Shown here: positions 22,248 to 30,540 of the stretch, piece after piece | Layout of the letters: each line of letters starts with the position of its first letter | Numbering within the stretch: position 1 is the first letter of the stretch | Position numbers and translations under genes: made by a program | IMG/VR virus record: IMGVR_UViG_3300045049_000234 | Span: 47,180-111,179 of that record | DNA from: a virus | Length of the DNA stretch: 64,000 nucleotides | Direction: 5' to 3' (one strand) | Notes under the pieces: model-generated | Told to the model about the DNA's origin: nothing | What the model saw: only the letters and a program-made list of their open reading frames with translations | The model's database searches: none

Positions 22248-22505
22248 TTGCACTACTGCACTTGCGGTTGCGGTACGCGGATCACCGGCTACAACTACCG
22301 CTGCCCGCGCGGCCAGGTCTGGACGCGCAGCGCGTTCCAGGACGAGTTCGGATTCCTCGCCGCCATGCAGGAGGTCGAGGTCATCGAAGACCTGGCGCGC
22401 GGCGACTTCGCCGCAGCGGCGTTCGACCAGGCGGCGGCGGACGACTTCGCCAGCGGCGACGTGTTCGGCGGCATCACCGACTCGGCGCTGGGCGACCTGC
22501 TGTAG
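22248..22505 (+). CDS. Small acidic protein with Cys-rich start
   Basis: 85 residues, TTG after GGAGGAACCCC. N-terminal HYCTCGCG...YRCPRG (4 Cys) may bind zinc; the rest is Ala/Asp rich. The upstream stretch 22115-22190 encodes a very similar Cys pattern (YCGTCGCGYPGEYGLCP) but overlaps the promoter, so it may be a decayed duplicate. Confidence 0.6.
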   Translation: MHYCTCGCGTRITGYNYRCPRGQVWTRSAFQDEFGFLAAMQEVEVIEDLARGDFAAAAFDQAAADDFASGDVFGGITDSALGDLL

Positions 22506-22513
22506 CACAGACG

Positions 22514-22534
22514 CGGGTCGCGGCGCGCGACCCG
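22514..22534 (+). terminator. GC hairpin
   Basis: CGGGTCGCG/CGCGACCCG, 3-nt loop, 9 nt after the 22505 stop. Confidence 0.65.
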
Positions 22535-22575
22535 GCGGAACACCTGCGCCACCCCCCCCGGCGCGGTCCCGCGAA

Positions 22576-22609
22576 TCCCCTGGGCACACCCCACCCCGTG
22601 CCCAGGGGA
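22576..22609 (+). terminator. 12-bp perfect hairpin
   Basis: TCCCCTGGGCAC/GTGCCCAGGGGA. Its right arm overlaps the acceptor strand of the tRNA-like element that follows. Confidence 0.7.
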
Positions 22610-22731
22610 CGCGCCATCCATGGACGTGGCTGGTTTCGGCGCGACCTCACCCGCGCCGTCACGCACAGGCGGGGTTTTCTCACCTGCACTTTCTACCCGT
22701 CGCTAAGGGGGTTCGATTCCCCCTGCGTCCG
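22607..22731 (+). ncRNA. tRNA-like element of unclear identity
   Basis: GGACGCG at the left pairs over 7 bp with TGCGTCC at the right, next to a perfect T arm GGGGG-TTCGATT-CCCCC. The ~95 nt between contain hairpins (GGCGCG/CGCGCC) but no normal D arm or anticodon loop. It could be a tRNA with an insertion, a decayed tRNA, or another tRNA mimic. It lacks the GTGCC/TACTTC scaffold of the left array. No coding gene is credible in 22506-22796. Confidence 0.5.
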
Positions 22732-22796
22732 CTGTGGCGTCCCGACCGTTCGCGCCGGGGCGCCCGTCACCCGATTGATGAGAGGAACCCGAAAGC

Positions 22797-24287
22797 GTGG
22801 CCATGCACGAAATCGCAGTCGGCAACATCCCCCCGGCGCTCGCGGCGCTCCTGGTGAGCGGCGGCGTGGTGGGGACGCCGGTGACCGGCGACGACATCAA
22901 GTTCCACAAGGGCAAGGACATCGTCCTGCCGGAGGGGTCCACCTACGAGTGGGCCATCGACACGCTGGAGCGCAAGAAGACGGAGCAGGAGACCGTCATC
23001 TCCTTCCAGCGCGTCTACCCGTTCCGCCCGGACGACGGCGCGCACGCCGTGGCGGCGGTCCTGAAATCCAAGTACGGCGTCACGATCGGCAAGCCCACGC
23101 CGGGATTCTTCTCCTCCCGCCCGCCGGAGCTGCGCGCCATCGCCGTCGGGTTCGGCAAGACCGAACAGGTCCCGTGGGGCAAGATCGAGATCCCGTCGCT
23201 CCAGAGCGCCGAGATCACGCTGCACGAGACCAGCCAGGGCAACGGCCCGGTGTTCGCCGTGTCGGTGCAGGCGGCGCGCAAGTTCAAGGAGGAGATCGAG
23301 TCACTGTTCGGCGCGATCGACGCCGAGCTGCGCGCGAACTCCATCTACCGGGGCAAGGCGCTGATCGGCGCGCACACGCTCCAGTTCTTGGACACCTCCA
23401 AGTTCGACGCCACCAAGATCGTGTTCTCGGACCTGGTGACCGACACGCTCAACGCCGCGCTGTTCGGTGCGATCAAGCACGCCGCCGCGCTCAAGCGCGA
23501 CGGCGTCCCGATCAAGCGCTCCGTCCTGCTCTACGGCCCGTACGGGACCGGCAAGTCCTCCGTCGGGATGATGACGGCGCAGGTCGCTGAGATGAACGGG
23601 TTCACCTTCCTCCAGGCGCGCACCGGCGTGGACTCGCTGGAAGACGTCCTGAAGACCGCGCAGCTCTACCAGCCCGCCGTCGTGTTCGTGGAGGACATCG
23701 ACGGTCCGGCGTCGGTGAGCGACGCGCAGGACGTGGCCAAAATGCTGGAGGCGTTCGACGGCGTGGCCGCCAAGGACTCCCAGATCATCATGGTCGTGAC
23801 CACCAACCACATCGACCGCATCCACGCGGGCATGCTGCGCCCCGGCCGCCTGGACTACATCGTGGAAATCAACAAGCTGGACCGCAGCGGAACCGAACGC
23901 CTGCTGCGCGTCCTGCTGGGCGACAAGCTGGACCGGCATGTGGACTTCGACGCGGTGTTCGCGGAGATGACGGACTTCGAGCCCGCGTTCGCCCGCGCCA
24001 CCGCCGACCGCGCCGCCACGTGGGCCATCGCCCGCACCGGCGGCAAGGGCTCGTACAAGCTCGCCACCGCCGATCTGGTCGGCGCCGCGCGCTCGCTGCA
24101 CCCGCAGCTCAAGCGCTTGCGCGAGGCGTCCGAGGGCATCCCGGCGCCGCAGATCGAGACGGCGCTGGCGGACCTGACCACCAAGGCCGCGCAGGAGGCG
24201 GTCCTGGGCCTGCGCCTGGAGGACGCGTACGGCGACGTGACCCACACGGTCGTGATGCCGGAGCTGAACGGCGCGTCCGCGTCGTAG
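22797..24287 (+). CDS. AAA+ ATPase (FtsH/Cdc48-like)
   Basis: 496 residues from GTG (ATG two codons on). The N-terminal ~220 residues are a separate domain. Then LLYGPYGTGKSS is Walker A (~residue 245), VVFVEDID is Walker B (~300), VVTTNH the sensor-1 and LRPGRLD the arginine-finger region. The C-terminal helical lid includes an Arg/Ala-rich stretch. Such ATPases remodel proteins. A vWA protein three genes on recalls MoxR/CbbQ-type AAA+–vWA pairs, but order and subfamily differ. Substrate unknown. Confidence 0.85.
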   Translation: MAMHEIAVGNIPPALAALLVSGGVVGTPVTGDDIKFHKGKDIVLPEGSTYEWAIDTLERKKTEQETVISFQRVYPFRPDDGAHAVAAVLKSKYGVTIGKPTPGFFSSRPPELRAIAVGFGKTEQVPWGKIEIPSLQSAEITLHETSQGNGPVFAVSVQAARKFKEEIESLFGAIDAELRANSIYRGKALIGAHTLQFLDTSKFDATKIVFSDLVTDTLNAALFGAIKHAAALKRDGVPIKRSVLLYGPYGTGKSSVGMMTAQVAEMNGFTFLQARTGVDSLEDVLKTAQLYQPAVVFVEDIDGPASVSDAQDVAKMLEAFDGVAAKDSQIIMVVTTNHIDRIHAGMLRPGRLDYIVEINKLDRSGTERLLRVLLGDKLDRHVDFDAVFAEMTDFEPAFARATADRAATWAIARTGGKGSYKLATADLVGAARSLHPQLKRLREASEGIPAPQIETALADLTTKAAQEAVLGLRLEDAYGDVTHTVVMPELNGASAS

Positions 24288-24295
24288 TCCAAACC

Positions 24296-24335
24296 AACGC
24301 CCCGCACCTTCGCCGCACCGGAGGTGCGGGGCGTT
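24296..24335 (+). terminator. 14-bp hairpin terminator
   Basis: AACGCCCCGCACCT/AGGTGCGGGGCGTT followed by TCC; ends the AAA+ gene. Confidence 0.75.
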
Positions 24336-24356
24336 TCCGCAGCGATGGAGGAACCC

Positions 24357-24875
24357 ATGACCACCATTGACGAGCAAGTGGACTTGCTCGACGCCGCGCT
24401 GTGTCGCGGCGACAACCTGAACGACCTGAGCAACGCGAACCCCTCCGTGGCGTTCCGCGACCAGGTGCAGGCGGCTGCCGCGCACGCGGGATCGGTGGCG
24501 CAGAGCAACGCGCGTGCGCGGGGACTGCGCGTGCGCGACGGCATCCCGCACGCCGACACCCCGGCGTGGCTGCGCCGTGGGATGCTGCGCGCCATCGTGG
24601 TGTGGATGGGCCGCATCGGCGAGACGTGCCCGCACGCCGCCGACCGCAGCAACGTCCAGCCGATCTCGCTGGCCGCGTGGAACCCGATGCGCGCCACGTG
24701 CCTGGCGTGCACGGCCACGCTGGCGGTGGAACACGGATCGGTGGCGGACCGCACATGCGACGGCTGCGGCACGGTCACCGACGGCAGGGCGGGCATGTAT
24801 CCCGGCACGATGATCTTCGGCCCGTTCACCTACTTCTACGGCACCTGCGCCGACTGCCGTGTGACGGGGGGCTGA
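24357..24875 (+). CDS. Hypothetical protein with zinc ribbon
   Basis: 172 residues, ATG after GGAGGAACCC. C-terminal half has CPHAADR, CLAC, CDGC and CADC pairs fitting a zinc ribbon. N-terminal half is helical. A conserved actinophage type by appearance; function unknown. Confidence 0.68.
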   Translation: MTTIDEQVDLLDAALCRGDNLNDLSNANPSVAFRDQVQAAAAHAGSVAQSNARARGLRVRDGIPHADTPAWLRRGMLRAIVVWMGRIGETCPHAADRSNVQPISLAAWNPMRATCLACTATLAVEHGSVADRTCDGCGTVTDGRAGMYPGTMIFGPFTYFYGTCADCRVTGG

Positions 24876-24880
24876 ACGCC

Positions 24881-25306
24881 GTGGGGTGGATACTCGGATT
24901 CGGCATCCCGGCGGCGTACATGGCGGGGTGGGCGGCGTTCGCCCGCGTCCTGTACCAGCGCTACCGCATTCACGAGGTCGAGAAGGCGGCATGCCCGAAC
25001 CGCCGCACCATGGGCGACCGGCATGACGTGCGCTGTGACCGATGCCTGATCACGAATAAGTTCTGGTGGCAAGAAAAGGACCGTTCTACCACCGCGCACA
25101 CGTACACCGACACCGGATGCCTGGCGCTGGCGTTCCTGCACGCGTTCCCCTGGCCGTTGACCGCTCCGGCGTACATCATGGTGCGTGTGGCCAGCGACCA
25201 TCCGGCGCTCGCGCCCAGCGAGGTCAAGGCGCGCGAAAAGGCGCAGTTGGACCGCATCAAGGAGCTGGAAGACCTCAACCGCAAGCTGTCCGACTCGATC
25301 GGATGA
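24881..25306 (+). CDS. Small membrane protein with Cys motif
   Basis: 141 residues from GTG. Two hydrophobic segments (residues ~3-22 and ~83-102) flank a CPNRRTMGDRHDVRCDRC motif; C-terminal coiled coil (REKAQLDRIKELEDLNRKL). Possibly anchored in the host membrane. No family recognised. Confidence 0.62.
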   Translation: MGWILGFGIPAAYMAGWAAFARVLYQRYRIHEVEKAACPNRRTMGDRHDVRCDRCLITNKFWWQEKDRSTTAHTYTDTGCLALAFLHAFPWPLTAPAYIMVRVASDHPALAPSEVKAREKAQLDRIKELEDLNRKLSDSIG

Positions 25307-25352
25307 CCACCTCCCCACGTGTTCCAGATCAACCGCAAGGAGCTTCACCGCG

Positions 25353-26024
25353 ATGACTGATCCGCATTACGCCCACGTGTTCCTCGTCGCCGACCGGTCC
25401 GGATCGATGGCCGACTGCCGCGAGGCCACGCAGGACGGCATCAACGAGTTCTTCAACGGGCAGAAGACGGTCCCCGGCAAGGTGACCGCATCCCTGTTCC
25501 AGTTCGACGACCACCACGACACCGTGTTCGAGCACCTGCCGATCGGCGACGTCCCGGCGTACGAACTGGTTCCGCGCGGCATGACGGCACTGCTGGACGC
25601 CGTCGGGTTCGCTTTCACCCGCGAGGGCGAATGGCTCGCGTCCATGCCGGAGCACGAGCGTCCTGGCATCGTCACGGCGGTGATCGCCACGGACGGCATG
25701 GAGAACCGTTCGACCGAGTGGAAGGCGGACGGCGCCGATCCCGCCTCGCGCATCCGCGCGCTGATCACCCAGCAGCGCGAGGTCTACGGATGGGAGGTGC
25801 TGTTCATCGGCGCCAACATGGACGCGATCAAGGTGGGCGGCGGGCTCGGCATCCCGGTGTCGCGCTCCATGACCTACAACACCACCGCCACGGGCACCGC
25901 ATCCACGTACGGGACGCTGTCGGCCGTCGGCGCCACCATCTCGTCCGGCGTGGCGTTCGCCGGGTTCACCGATGACCAGCGCGCCGCCGCCGTGGACCAG
26001 GCGCCCGACAAGGACGCGAAGTGA
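25353..26024 (+). CDS. von Willebrand factor A domain protein
   Basis: 223 residues. DRSGSMADC is the DxSxS metal-site motif (residues ~14-19), MTAL supplies the threonine and VIATDGMENRS the second acidic site. Compact vWA domain with nothing attached. Near the AAA+ gene; distinct from the vWA protein at 3455. Role unknown. Confidence 0.8.
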   Translation: MTDPHYAHVFLVADRSGSMADCREATQDGINEFFNGQKTVPGKVTASLFQFDDHHDTVFEHLPIGDVPAYELVPRGMTALLDAVGFAFTREGEWLASMPEHERPGIVTAVIATDGMENRSTEWKADGADPASRIRALITQQREVYGWEVLFIGANMDAIKVGGGLGIPVSRSMTYNTTATGTASTYGTLSAVGATISSGVAFAGFTDDQRAAAVDQAPDKDAK

Positions 26025-26512
26025 CGGCCGGTGACGACGGGGACCAAGCCCCGGCGACACTGGAGAAGGCCATTGAGGACGCCGTGCGGGCGGCGATCGA
26101 CCGCAACCCCGAAGGCGTGCGGGACGCGGTGATGCGCGCCACCGAGGAGAGTTTCCCCGCTGGTCTGGGCTACGCGTGCTTCTCGTGGGCGCGCATCGCG
26201 GCGGCGGCGATCGTCGGTTCCCCGGAACAACTGGAGGAGTACACCGCCAGGGGCATGAGCGCGGGAGTCCAGTTCGCCGACGGTGACGGCGCGATCATGA
26301 ACGCGGAGGACACCCATCCGGCGGTCCGGTTCGTCGGCCGGATGGTGGCGTGCGCGCTGAACGACGACCACCGCGCGGCCATCGACGTGTGGGCGACGCT
26401 GGACGACGACGTGCGCGCCCAGGCGTGCGTGGAGATGGTCAACTTCGCCGCGTCCATGATAGTCCGGCGCGCGCTGGTCGATATGAACGGGACGCCGGGC
26501 AGGCTAATGTAA
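26021..26512 (+). CDS. Hypothetical helical protein
   Basis: 163 residues, GTG overlapping the previous stop. Acidic and helical (LEKAIEDAVRAAIDRN). No family recognised. Confidence 0.65.
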   Translation: MTAGDDGDQAPATLEKAIEDAVRAAIDRNPEGVRDAVMRATEESFPAGLGYACFSWARIAAAAIVGSPEQLEEYTARGMSAGVQFADGDGAIMNAEDTHPAVRFVGRMVACALNDDHRAAIDVWATLDDDVRAQACVEMVNFAASMIVRRALVDMNGTPGRLM

Positions 26513-26517
26513 GGCGC

Positions 26518-27099
26518 ATGGCGACGTTCCTGGGGTATGAAACCCTGCGGCTTGACGAACTGATCCCGTTCCCCGGCAACGCCCGGCGCGGCGACGTGGA
26601 CAAGATCCGCGAGTCCATCCGTGCGCACGACCAGTACCGTTCACTGGTCGTGCGCCGGACTCCCGGCGGCGATGTGATCCTGGCGGGCAACCACACAGCC
26701 CAAGCGTTGATCGCCGAAGGGCGCGCGGACGCGCGGTGCGAGGTGTTGGAATGCTCCGAATCCGACGCCATCAAAATCAACCTCATGGACAACAAAGGTT
26801 CCGACGACGCCACGAACGATGACGACGCGCTGGGCGCGTTGCTGTCAGAACTGGACGGCGACTATTTCGGCACCGGTTTCGACGAAGACGAAGCGAACAC
26901 GATCTTGGCGGCGCTCACCGCCGAGGAGTTGGCCACTACCGGCGGTGGCGACATGAACCCGTTCATCGGGGACGCCCCCGTGGACGAAATGCGCACCTCG
27001 TGGGGCGTCGTCGTCACCTGCCGGGATGAACTTCAGCAGGTCGAACTCCTCCAGCGGTTCACGGCCGAAGGGCTGTCCGTCCGCGCACTCGTGGCTTAG
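26518..27099 (+). CDS. ParB-like nuclease-domain protein
   Basis: 193 residues, ATG. LRLDELIPFPGNARRGDVDKIRESIRAHDQYRSLVVR followed by ILAGNHTAQALIAEG is the ParB/Srx fold with its DNA-binding/CTPase-like motif (GNH replacing the usual GHR). Followed after 8 nt by the ABC-ATPase/GNAT gene; ParB-fold proteins beside Mom-type enzymes recur in phages and are thought to act in DNA modification or packaging. Confidence 0.83.
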   Translation: MATFLGYETLRLDELIPFPGNARRGDVDKIRESIRAHDQYRSLVVRRTPGGDVILAGNHTAQALIAEGRADARCEVLECSESDAIKINLMDNKGSDDATNDDDALGALLSELDGDYFGTGFDEDEANTILAALTAEELATTGGGDMNPFIGDAPVDEMRTSWGVVVTCRDELQQVELLQRFTAEGLSVRALVA

Positions 27100-27107
27100 G
27101 AGCCGCC

Positions 27108-28202
27108 ATGGAATTCGATGTCACCGTAACCACCCCCGTGGCGTCCAGCCCTCGGTTGATGCAGGTGAGCAGCTTGTTCGACGTGCCGTTGGAAGAAAAG
27201 GCCACTAATTCGTGGCACGTGCGCATGCCGATCGGCGAACGACAGTGGGCGGTCGGTCTGATCACCGGGCCGTCCGGTTCCGGCAAAACCTCGGTGGCCC
27301 GCCACGTGTGGCCGGACGCGGTCGCCCGCGTGCCGACGTGGTCGCCCACGGACGCGTTGGTGGACGGCTTCCCGGCCGGTATGTCGATCAAGGACATCAC
27401 GGGCATGCTCACCGGCGTGGGATTGTCGTCCACCCCGGCATGGTTGCGCCCTTATCACACGCTTTCGAACGGCGAGATGTTCCGCGCCGACGTGGCGCGT
27501 ACGTTGGCTGACACGCCTTCCGGATCGTTGTGCGTGATCGACGAATTCACCAGTTTCGTGGATCGGCAGGTGGCCCGCGTAGCGTCGCACACCACGCAGA
27601 AAGTGGTGCGCCGCACTGACCGCCAGCTCGTAGCGGTCACGTGCCATTACGACGTGATCGACTGGCTACAGCCCGATTGGGTCTTGGACATGGCGGACGG
27701 CTCGTTCACCTGGAGGTCGGTTCAACCCCGCCCCAGGATCGACCTCAGCATTCACCGGGTCGGCCGCGAAACGTGGTCCGTGTTTGCACGTCATCACTAT
27801 CTGAGCAGTTTCCTGTCTCCGGCGGCGCAATGTTTCGGCGCGTTCACCGACACCGGGGCCATGGTGGCGTTCACGTCATACTTGCACTTCCCACACCCCA
27901 ACACCAAGAACCTGAAAATGGCGCATCGCATCGTGGTGTTGCCGGACTATCAAGGGCTGGGGATCTCGTTGCCGTTGTCGCAATGGGTCGGCGAATACCT
28001 ATGGTCGCAGGGGAAGCGCTACCGGATCACCACGGCGCACCCGGCGATGATCAATGCCCTCGCGAGGTCGCCCCGCTGGCGCCACGTGTCGGAGCAAAAC
28101 ACCCACCGCAGCGTCCACGTGAAGACGTCCGCCATGCCTTCGAGGCACATGAACCCCCGGCACATGGGGACGCGGTCGTTCGAGTACTGCCCCATGGCCT
28201 AG
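27108..28202 (+). CDS. ABC-type ATPase fused to Mom-like GNAT domain (putative DNA hypermodification)
   Basis: 364 residues. Residues ~45-200 are an ABC ATPase: Walker A GPSGSGKTS, signature-like LSNGEMFRADVARTLA, Walker B LCVIDEFTS, and CHYDVIDWL. Residues ~210-364 look like a GNAT domain: WSVFARHHYLSS, AFTSYLHFPHPN, RIVVLPDYQGLGIS. The latter pattern is that of the phage Mu Mom family, which modifies adenines in phage DNA to block host restriction. It has an upstream ParB partner. Reaction not proved by sequence. Confidence 0.75.
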   Translation: MEFDVTVTTPVASSPRLMQVSSLFDVPLEEKATNSWHVRMPIGERQWAVGLITGPSGSGKTSVARHVWPDAVARVPTWSPTDALVDGFPAGMSIKDITGMLTGVGLSSTPAWLRPYHTLSNGEMFRADVARTLADTPSGSLCVIDEFTSFVDRQVARVASHTTQKVVRRTDRQLVAVTCHYDVIDWLQPDWVLDMADGSFTWRSVQPRPRIDLSIHRVGRETWSVFARHHYLSSFLSPAAQCFGAFTDTGAMVAFTSYLHFPHPNTKNLKMAHRIVVLPDYQGLGISLPLSQWVGEYLWSQGKRYRITTAHPAMINALARSPRWRHVSEQNTHRSVHVKTSAMPSRHMNPRHMGTRSFEYCPMA

Positions 28203-28233
28203 TGAAACGCGGTCCTCGCGGTGATCCTTTAAA

Positions 28234-28246
28234 TTCCCAGGCGGAA
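28234..28246 (+). promoter_or_regulatory. Inverted-repeat element TTCCCAGGCGGAA (copy 1)
   Basis: TTCC/GGAA palindrome 4 nt before a -35 box; an identical 13-mer at the same spacing precedes the promoter at 51600. Candidate operator or upstream activator site. Confidence 0.6.
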
Positions 28247-28250
28247 CAGC

Positions 28251-28279
28251 TTGACGGCGCTATCCCACGCGCGTATTGT
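28251..28279 (+). promoter_or_regulatory. Promoter TTGACG-17-TATTGT
   Basis: GCGCTATCCC spacer start, shared with the promoter at 51600. Drives the 28330 gene. Confidence 0.78.
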
Positions 28280-28329
28280 TTGTGGTGAGGGAACGGAGAG
28301 GACCGGACCCCAAACACTAGGAGCCCGAC

Positions 28330-29259
28330 ATGGCCACGCAGATCACCTACACCGCCACCTACGACAACAACGGCACCGAGATCACCAAGACCCGCACCTC
28401 CCACCGCGCCTACACCCACGCGGCCGTGTACGACTACGGCAAGGGGGACGGCCCGTTCATCGGTTCGTTCCACGGCGACGCCGCGAACGCCGCGAAGGGC
28501 TCCATCTCCGGTATCAAGCCGATCGCCGTCGTGGAGGCGCACCCGGTCACGGACGCCCCCGCCGCCGACGTGGCCCCGGCGGACGCCCCGGTCGAGACCA
28601 AGACCACCCCGCAGGAGCTGTCCGACCGCGTGGACGCGGCTCACGCCGCCGCCGCCGCGAAGAAGGCCGCGCCGAAGAAGACCGCGAAGGTCGCCCCCAA
28701 GGCGAAGGCCGCGAAGACCGACGCCCCGGCCACCCCGTCGAAGGCCGACATCGAGAAGGCCGCCGCCGAACTGGCCGCCGAGGACGGCGAGAAGACCGAC
28801 GCGCCGACCAACGGTCACGCGGTGGTGGAATTCTTCGACCACCTGATCAACACGGACGCGGTGCACGCGACCACCGGCCGCAACTACCGGGGGATCTTCC
28901 GGAAGGTGATGGTCGGCGGCCACGCTCGCGGCCTGAACGCCGACGTCACGAAGATCAACGTGGAGAACGTGTGGGACCGCTACGCGGCGGCCACGCCGAC
29001 GCTGCTCGACTCGACCGCGAAGGTCTACCGGCAGTATTTCCTGCGGGCCGTGAAGCTGTTCCTGGACTACACCGCGAACCCGCAGGAGTGGACTCCCACC
29101 GGCCGCTCCGAGGCCCGGCGCCCGCGCCGCGCGCACCAGGAGTTCACGCTGGCCGACGGCACCACGCTGCGCGTGACCCACACCCCCGGTACCGACCTGA
29201 AGGCGGCGCTGGAGACGGCGCTGGCTTCGCTGGCCGCCCCCGCGCCCGCCGACGCGTGA
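28330..29259 (+). CDS. Protein with Lys/Ala-rich histone-H1-like linker
   Basis: 309 residues, ATG after AGGAGCCCGAC. Residues ~95-160 are a low-complexity KKAAPKKTAKVAPKAKAAK tract resembling nucleoid-associated proteins. The flanking regions are folded, with a C-terminal half containing NYRGIFRKVMVGGHARGLN and YRQYFLRAVKLFLDY. Likely abundant given its own strong promoter; DNA binding is inferred. Confidence 0.65.
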   Translation: MATQITYTATYDNNGTEITKTRTSHRAYTHAAVYDYGKGDGPFIGSFHGDAANAAKGSISGIKPIAVVEAHPVTDAPAADVAPADAPVETKTTPQELSDRVDAAHAAAAAKKAAPKKTAKVAPKAKAAKTDAPATPSKADIEKAAAELAAEDGEKTDAPTNGHAVVEFFDHLINTDAVHATTGRNYRGIFRKVMVGGHARGLNADVTKINVENVWDRYAAATPTLLDSTAKVYRQYFLRAVKLFLDYTANPQEWTPTGRSEARRPRRAHQEFTLADGTTLRVTHTPGTDLKAALETALASLAAPAPADA

Positions 29260-29263
29260 CGGC

Positions 29264-29305
29264 CACACCGCGCGCCGGATGATCACCGATCCGGCGCGCG
29301 GTGTG
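29264..29305 (+). terminator. 17-bp hairpin terminator
   Basis: Arms 29264-29280 and 29289-29305 (CACACCGCGCG.../...CGCGGTGTG) are fully complementary. A TACGCT -10-like box follows at once. Confidence 0.8.
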
Positions 29306-29530
29306 CTACGCTAGTGACATCGCCCCGGGACCGCGACACGTGGACCGGGGCGAATGCCAAGCGCAACGCACCGAGAGGAACCCACCCCACCCCCTAGACT
29401 TCACAGATTCCGCCGTCGAGCGCCACGGTTGGGTTCCTCCGCGCTCCGGCGGGACGCCGTCCCGGTTTCCTCCATTCGCGGGACGGCACCCGATCACCCC
29501 CGGTTTGCACATGGTGCACCGGGGGTGATC
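29306..29530 (+). ncRNA. Possible structured untranslated RNA
   Basis: No credible protein in these ~225 nt. GAGAGGAACCCACC pairs with GGTTGGGTTCCTC about 40 nt later, burying a ribosome-site-like sequence. The stretch ends in a 13-bp hairpin (29492-29530, GATCACCCCCGGT arms). A -10-like TACGCT begins it, but no good -35. Could be a small RNA or a decayed gene. Confidence 0.4.
29492..29530 (+). terminator. 13-bp hairpin terminator
   Basis: GATCACCCCCGGT/ACCGGGGGTGATC followed by GCTTTGT. Confidence 0.75.
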
Positions 29531-29612
29531 GCTTTGTAACCCCTTGATTATGCTAACCTATACGGGAGAACATCGCGCAGCTCAGCGCATGAAACAACCG
29601 GTGAGGAACCCC

Positions 29613-29864
29613 ATGGACTCTGTCCCTTTCGTCGTGAAGTTGGTGGCCGCTGACGCCGTCGCGATGGCCATCTTGGTGCTGGTGATGGCGGCGTACGCGA
29701 TCGGCGCCCTGTGGTACGCCGTACGCCGCGTATGGGCACGCGTCCGGCTGGCGCGCGATGTGCGCAACCTGGAGTTCGGATCGTGCGACGGGTTGCCCCG
29801 GCGCCGCATCCGCTACCTGGTGGACGAGCTGTGGTCCATCGACGATCCGGCGCGCATGGACTGA
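29613..29864 (+). CDS. Small membrane protein
   Basis: 83 residues from ATG after GAGGAACCCC (an ATG at 29589 is possible). One hydrophobic segment (FVVKLVAADAVAMAILVLVMAAYAIGALWY region), then a basic stretch. No family recognised. Confidence 0.65.
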   Translation: MDSVPFVVKLVAADAVAMAILVLVMAAYAIGALWYAVRRVWARVRLARDVRNLEFGSCDGLPRRRIRYLVDELWSIDDPARMD

Positions 29865-29917
29865 CGCGCACCGGCGCGTATGGTACGCTACGGCACCCGA
29901 GCGGAGGAGGAACCGCC

Positions 29918-30274
29918 ATGCCGCTGCCCATCAAGACAGCCGTCCGCATCGGCGGCGCGCACACCGTGCGCGCCGTGCTGGCCACCATGTCGTTCGCCGC
30001 CGACGACGTGTCCAACCTCGTCGGTCAGGACGTGGACCCGCTGATCCGGATCGACACCGCCCCGTCCGACGACGCCTACCCCGCCGCGCGGGTCGTCCTG
30101 ACGTTCTACTACGTGCCGCCCGCCGGTCCGCCGGTGCAGCACCACGTGGAGGTCGGTGTTCCCGGCTACATCTTGTGGGACGGTCACCGCCTGGACGCGG
30201 TGACGCCGCGCGCCTTCGCGCAGCAGTACGAGGTGGTCTCGCGCTACACCCCGCCGCCCCGCCATTTGGGTTGA
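29918..30274 (+). CDS. Hypothetical protein
   Basis: 118 residues, ATG after GGAGGAGGAACC. Beta-rich (RVVLTFYYVPPAGPPVQHHVEVGVPGY). Stop TGA lies within the -35 of the next promoter. No family recognised. Confidence 0.68.
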   Translation: MPLPIKTAVRIGGAHTVRAVLATMSFAADDVSNLVGQDVDPLIRIDTAPSDDAYPAARVVLTFYYVPPAGPPVQHHVEVGVPGYILWDGHRLDAVTPRAFAQQYEVVSRYTPPPRHLG

Positions 30275-30299
30275 CCCTGCTAACACATCGGCGTACGAT
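30271..30299 (+). promoter_or_regulatory. Promoter TTGACC-17-TACGAT
   Basis: CTGCTAACA spacer start. Its -35 contains the TGA stop of the preceding gene. Confidence 0.8.
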
Positions 30300-30342
30300 A
30301 GTCCCGTGCCGCGCGGAGGACCGGCACAGGAGGGAACCCCCG

Positions 30343-30528
30343 ATGAAGGTCAAGATCACGGTGGTGATCGACGTGGACGACGACGCCTGGCGCTGCGAGT
30401 ATGGCACCGACGACGCCACCCCCGCCGGTCTGCGCGCCGACATCAAGAGCTATTTCGAGGGCGAGATCATGTCGAGCTACCCGGTCATGTCCGGGATCGC
30501 CCGCCGCGCCAGCACCACCACCCGCTAG
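30343..30528 (+). CDS. Small hypothetical protein
   Basis: 61 residues, ATG after GGAGGGAACCCCC. Begins MKVKITVVIDVDDDAW. Single-gene unit with promoter and hairpin. No family recognised. Confidence 0.68.
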   Translation: MKVKITVVIDVDDDAWRCEYGTDDATPAGLRADIKSYFEGEIMSSYPVMSGIARRASTTTR

Positions 30529-30540
30529 AACACACCGACC

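Noticed and set aside
29301-29528. 75-residue frame between two hairpins
   Set aside because: Pro/Arg-rich with no ribosome site at its start, spans the internal helix; more likely untranslated.
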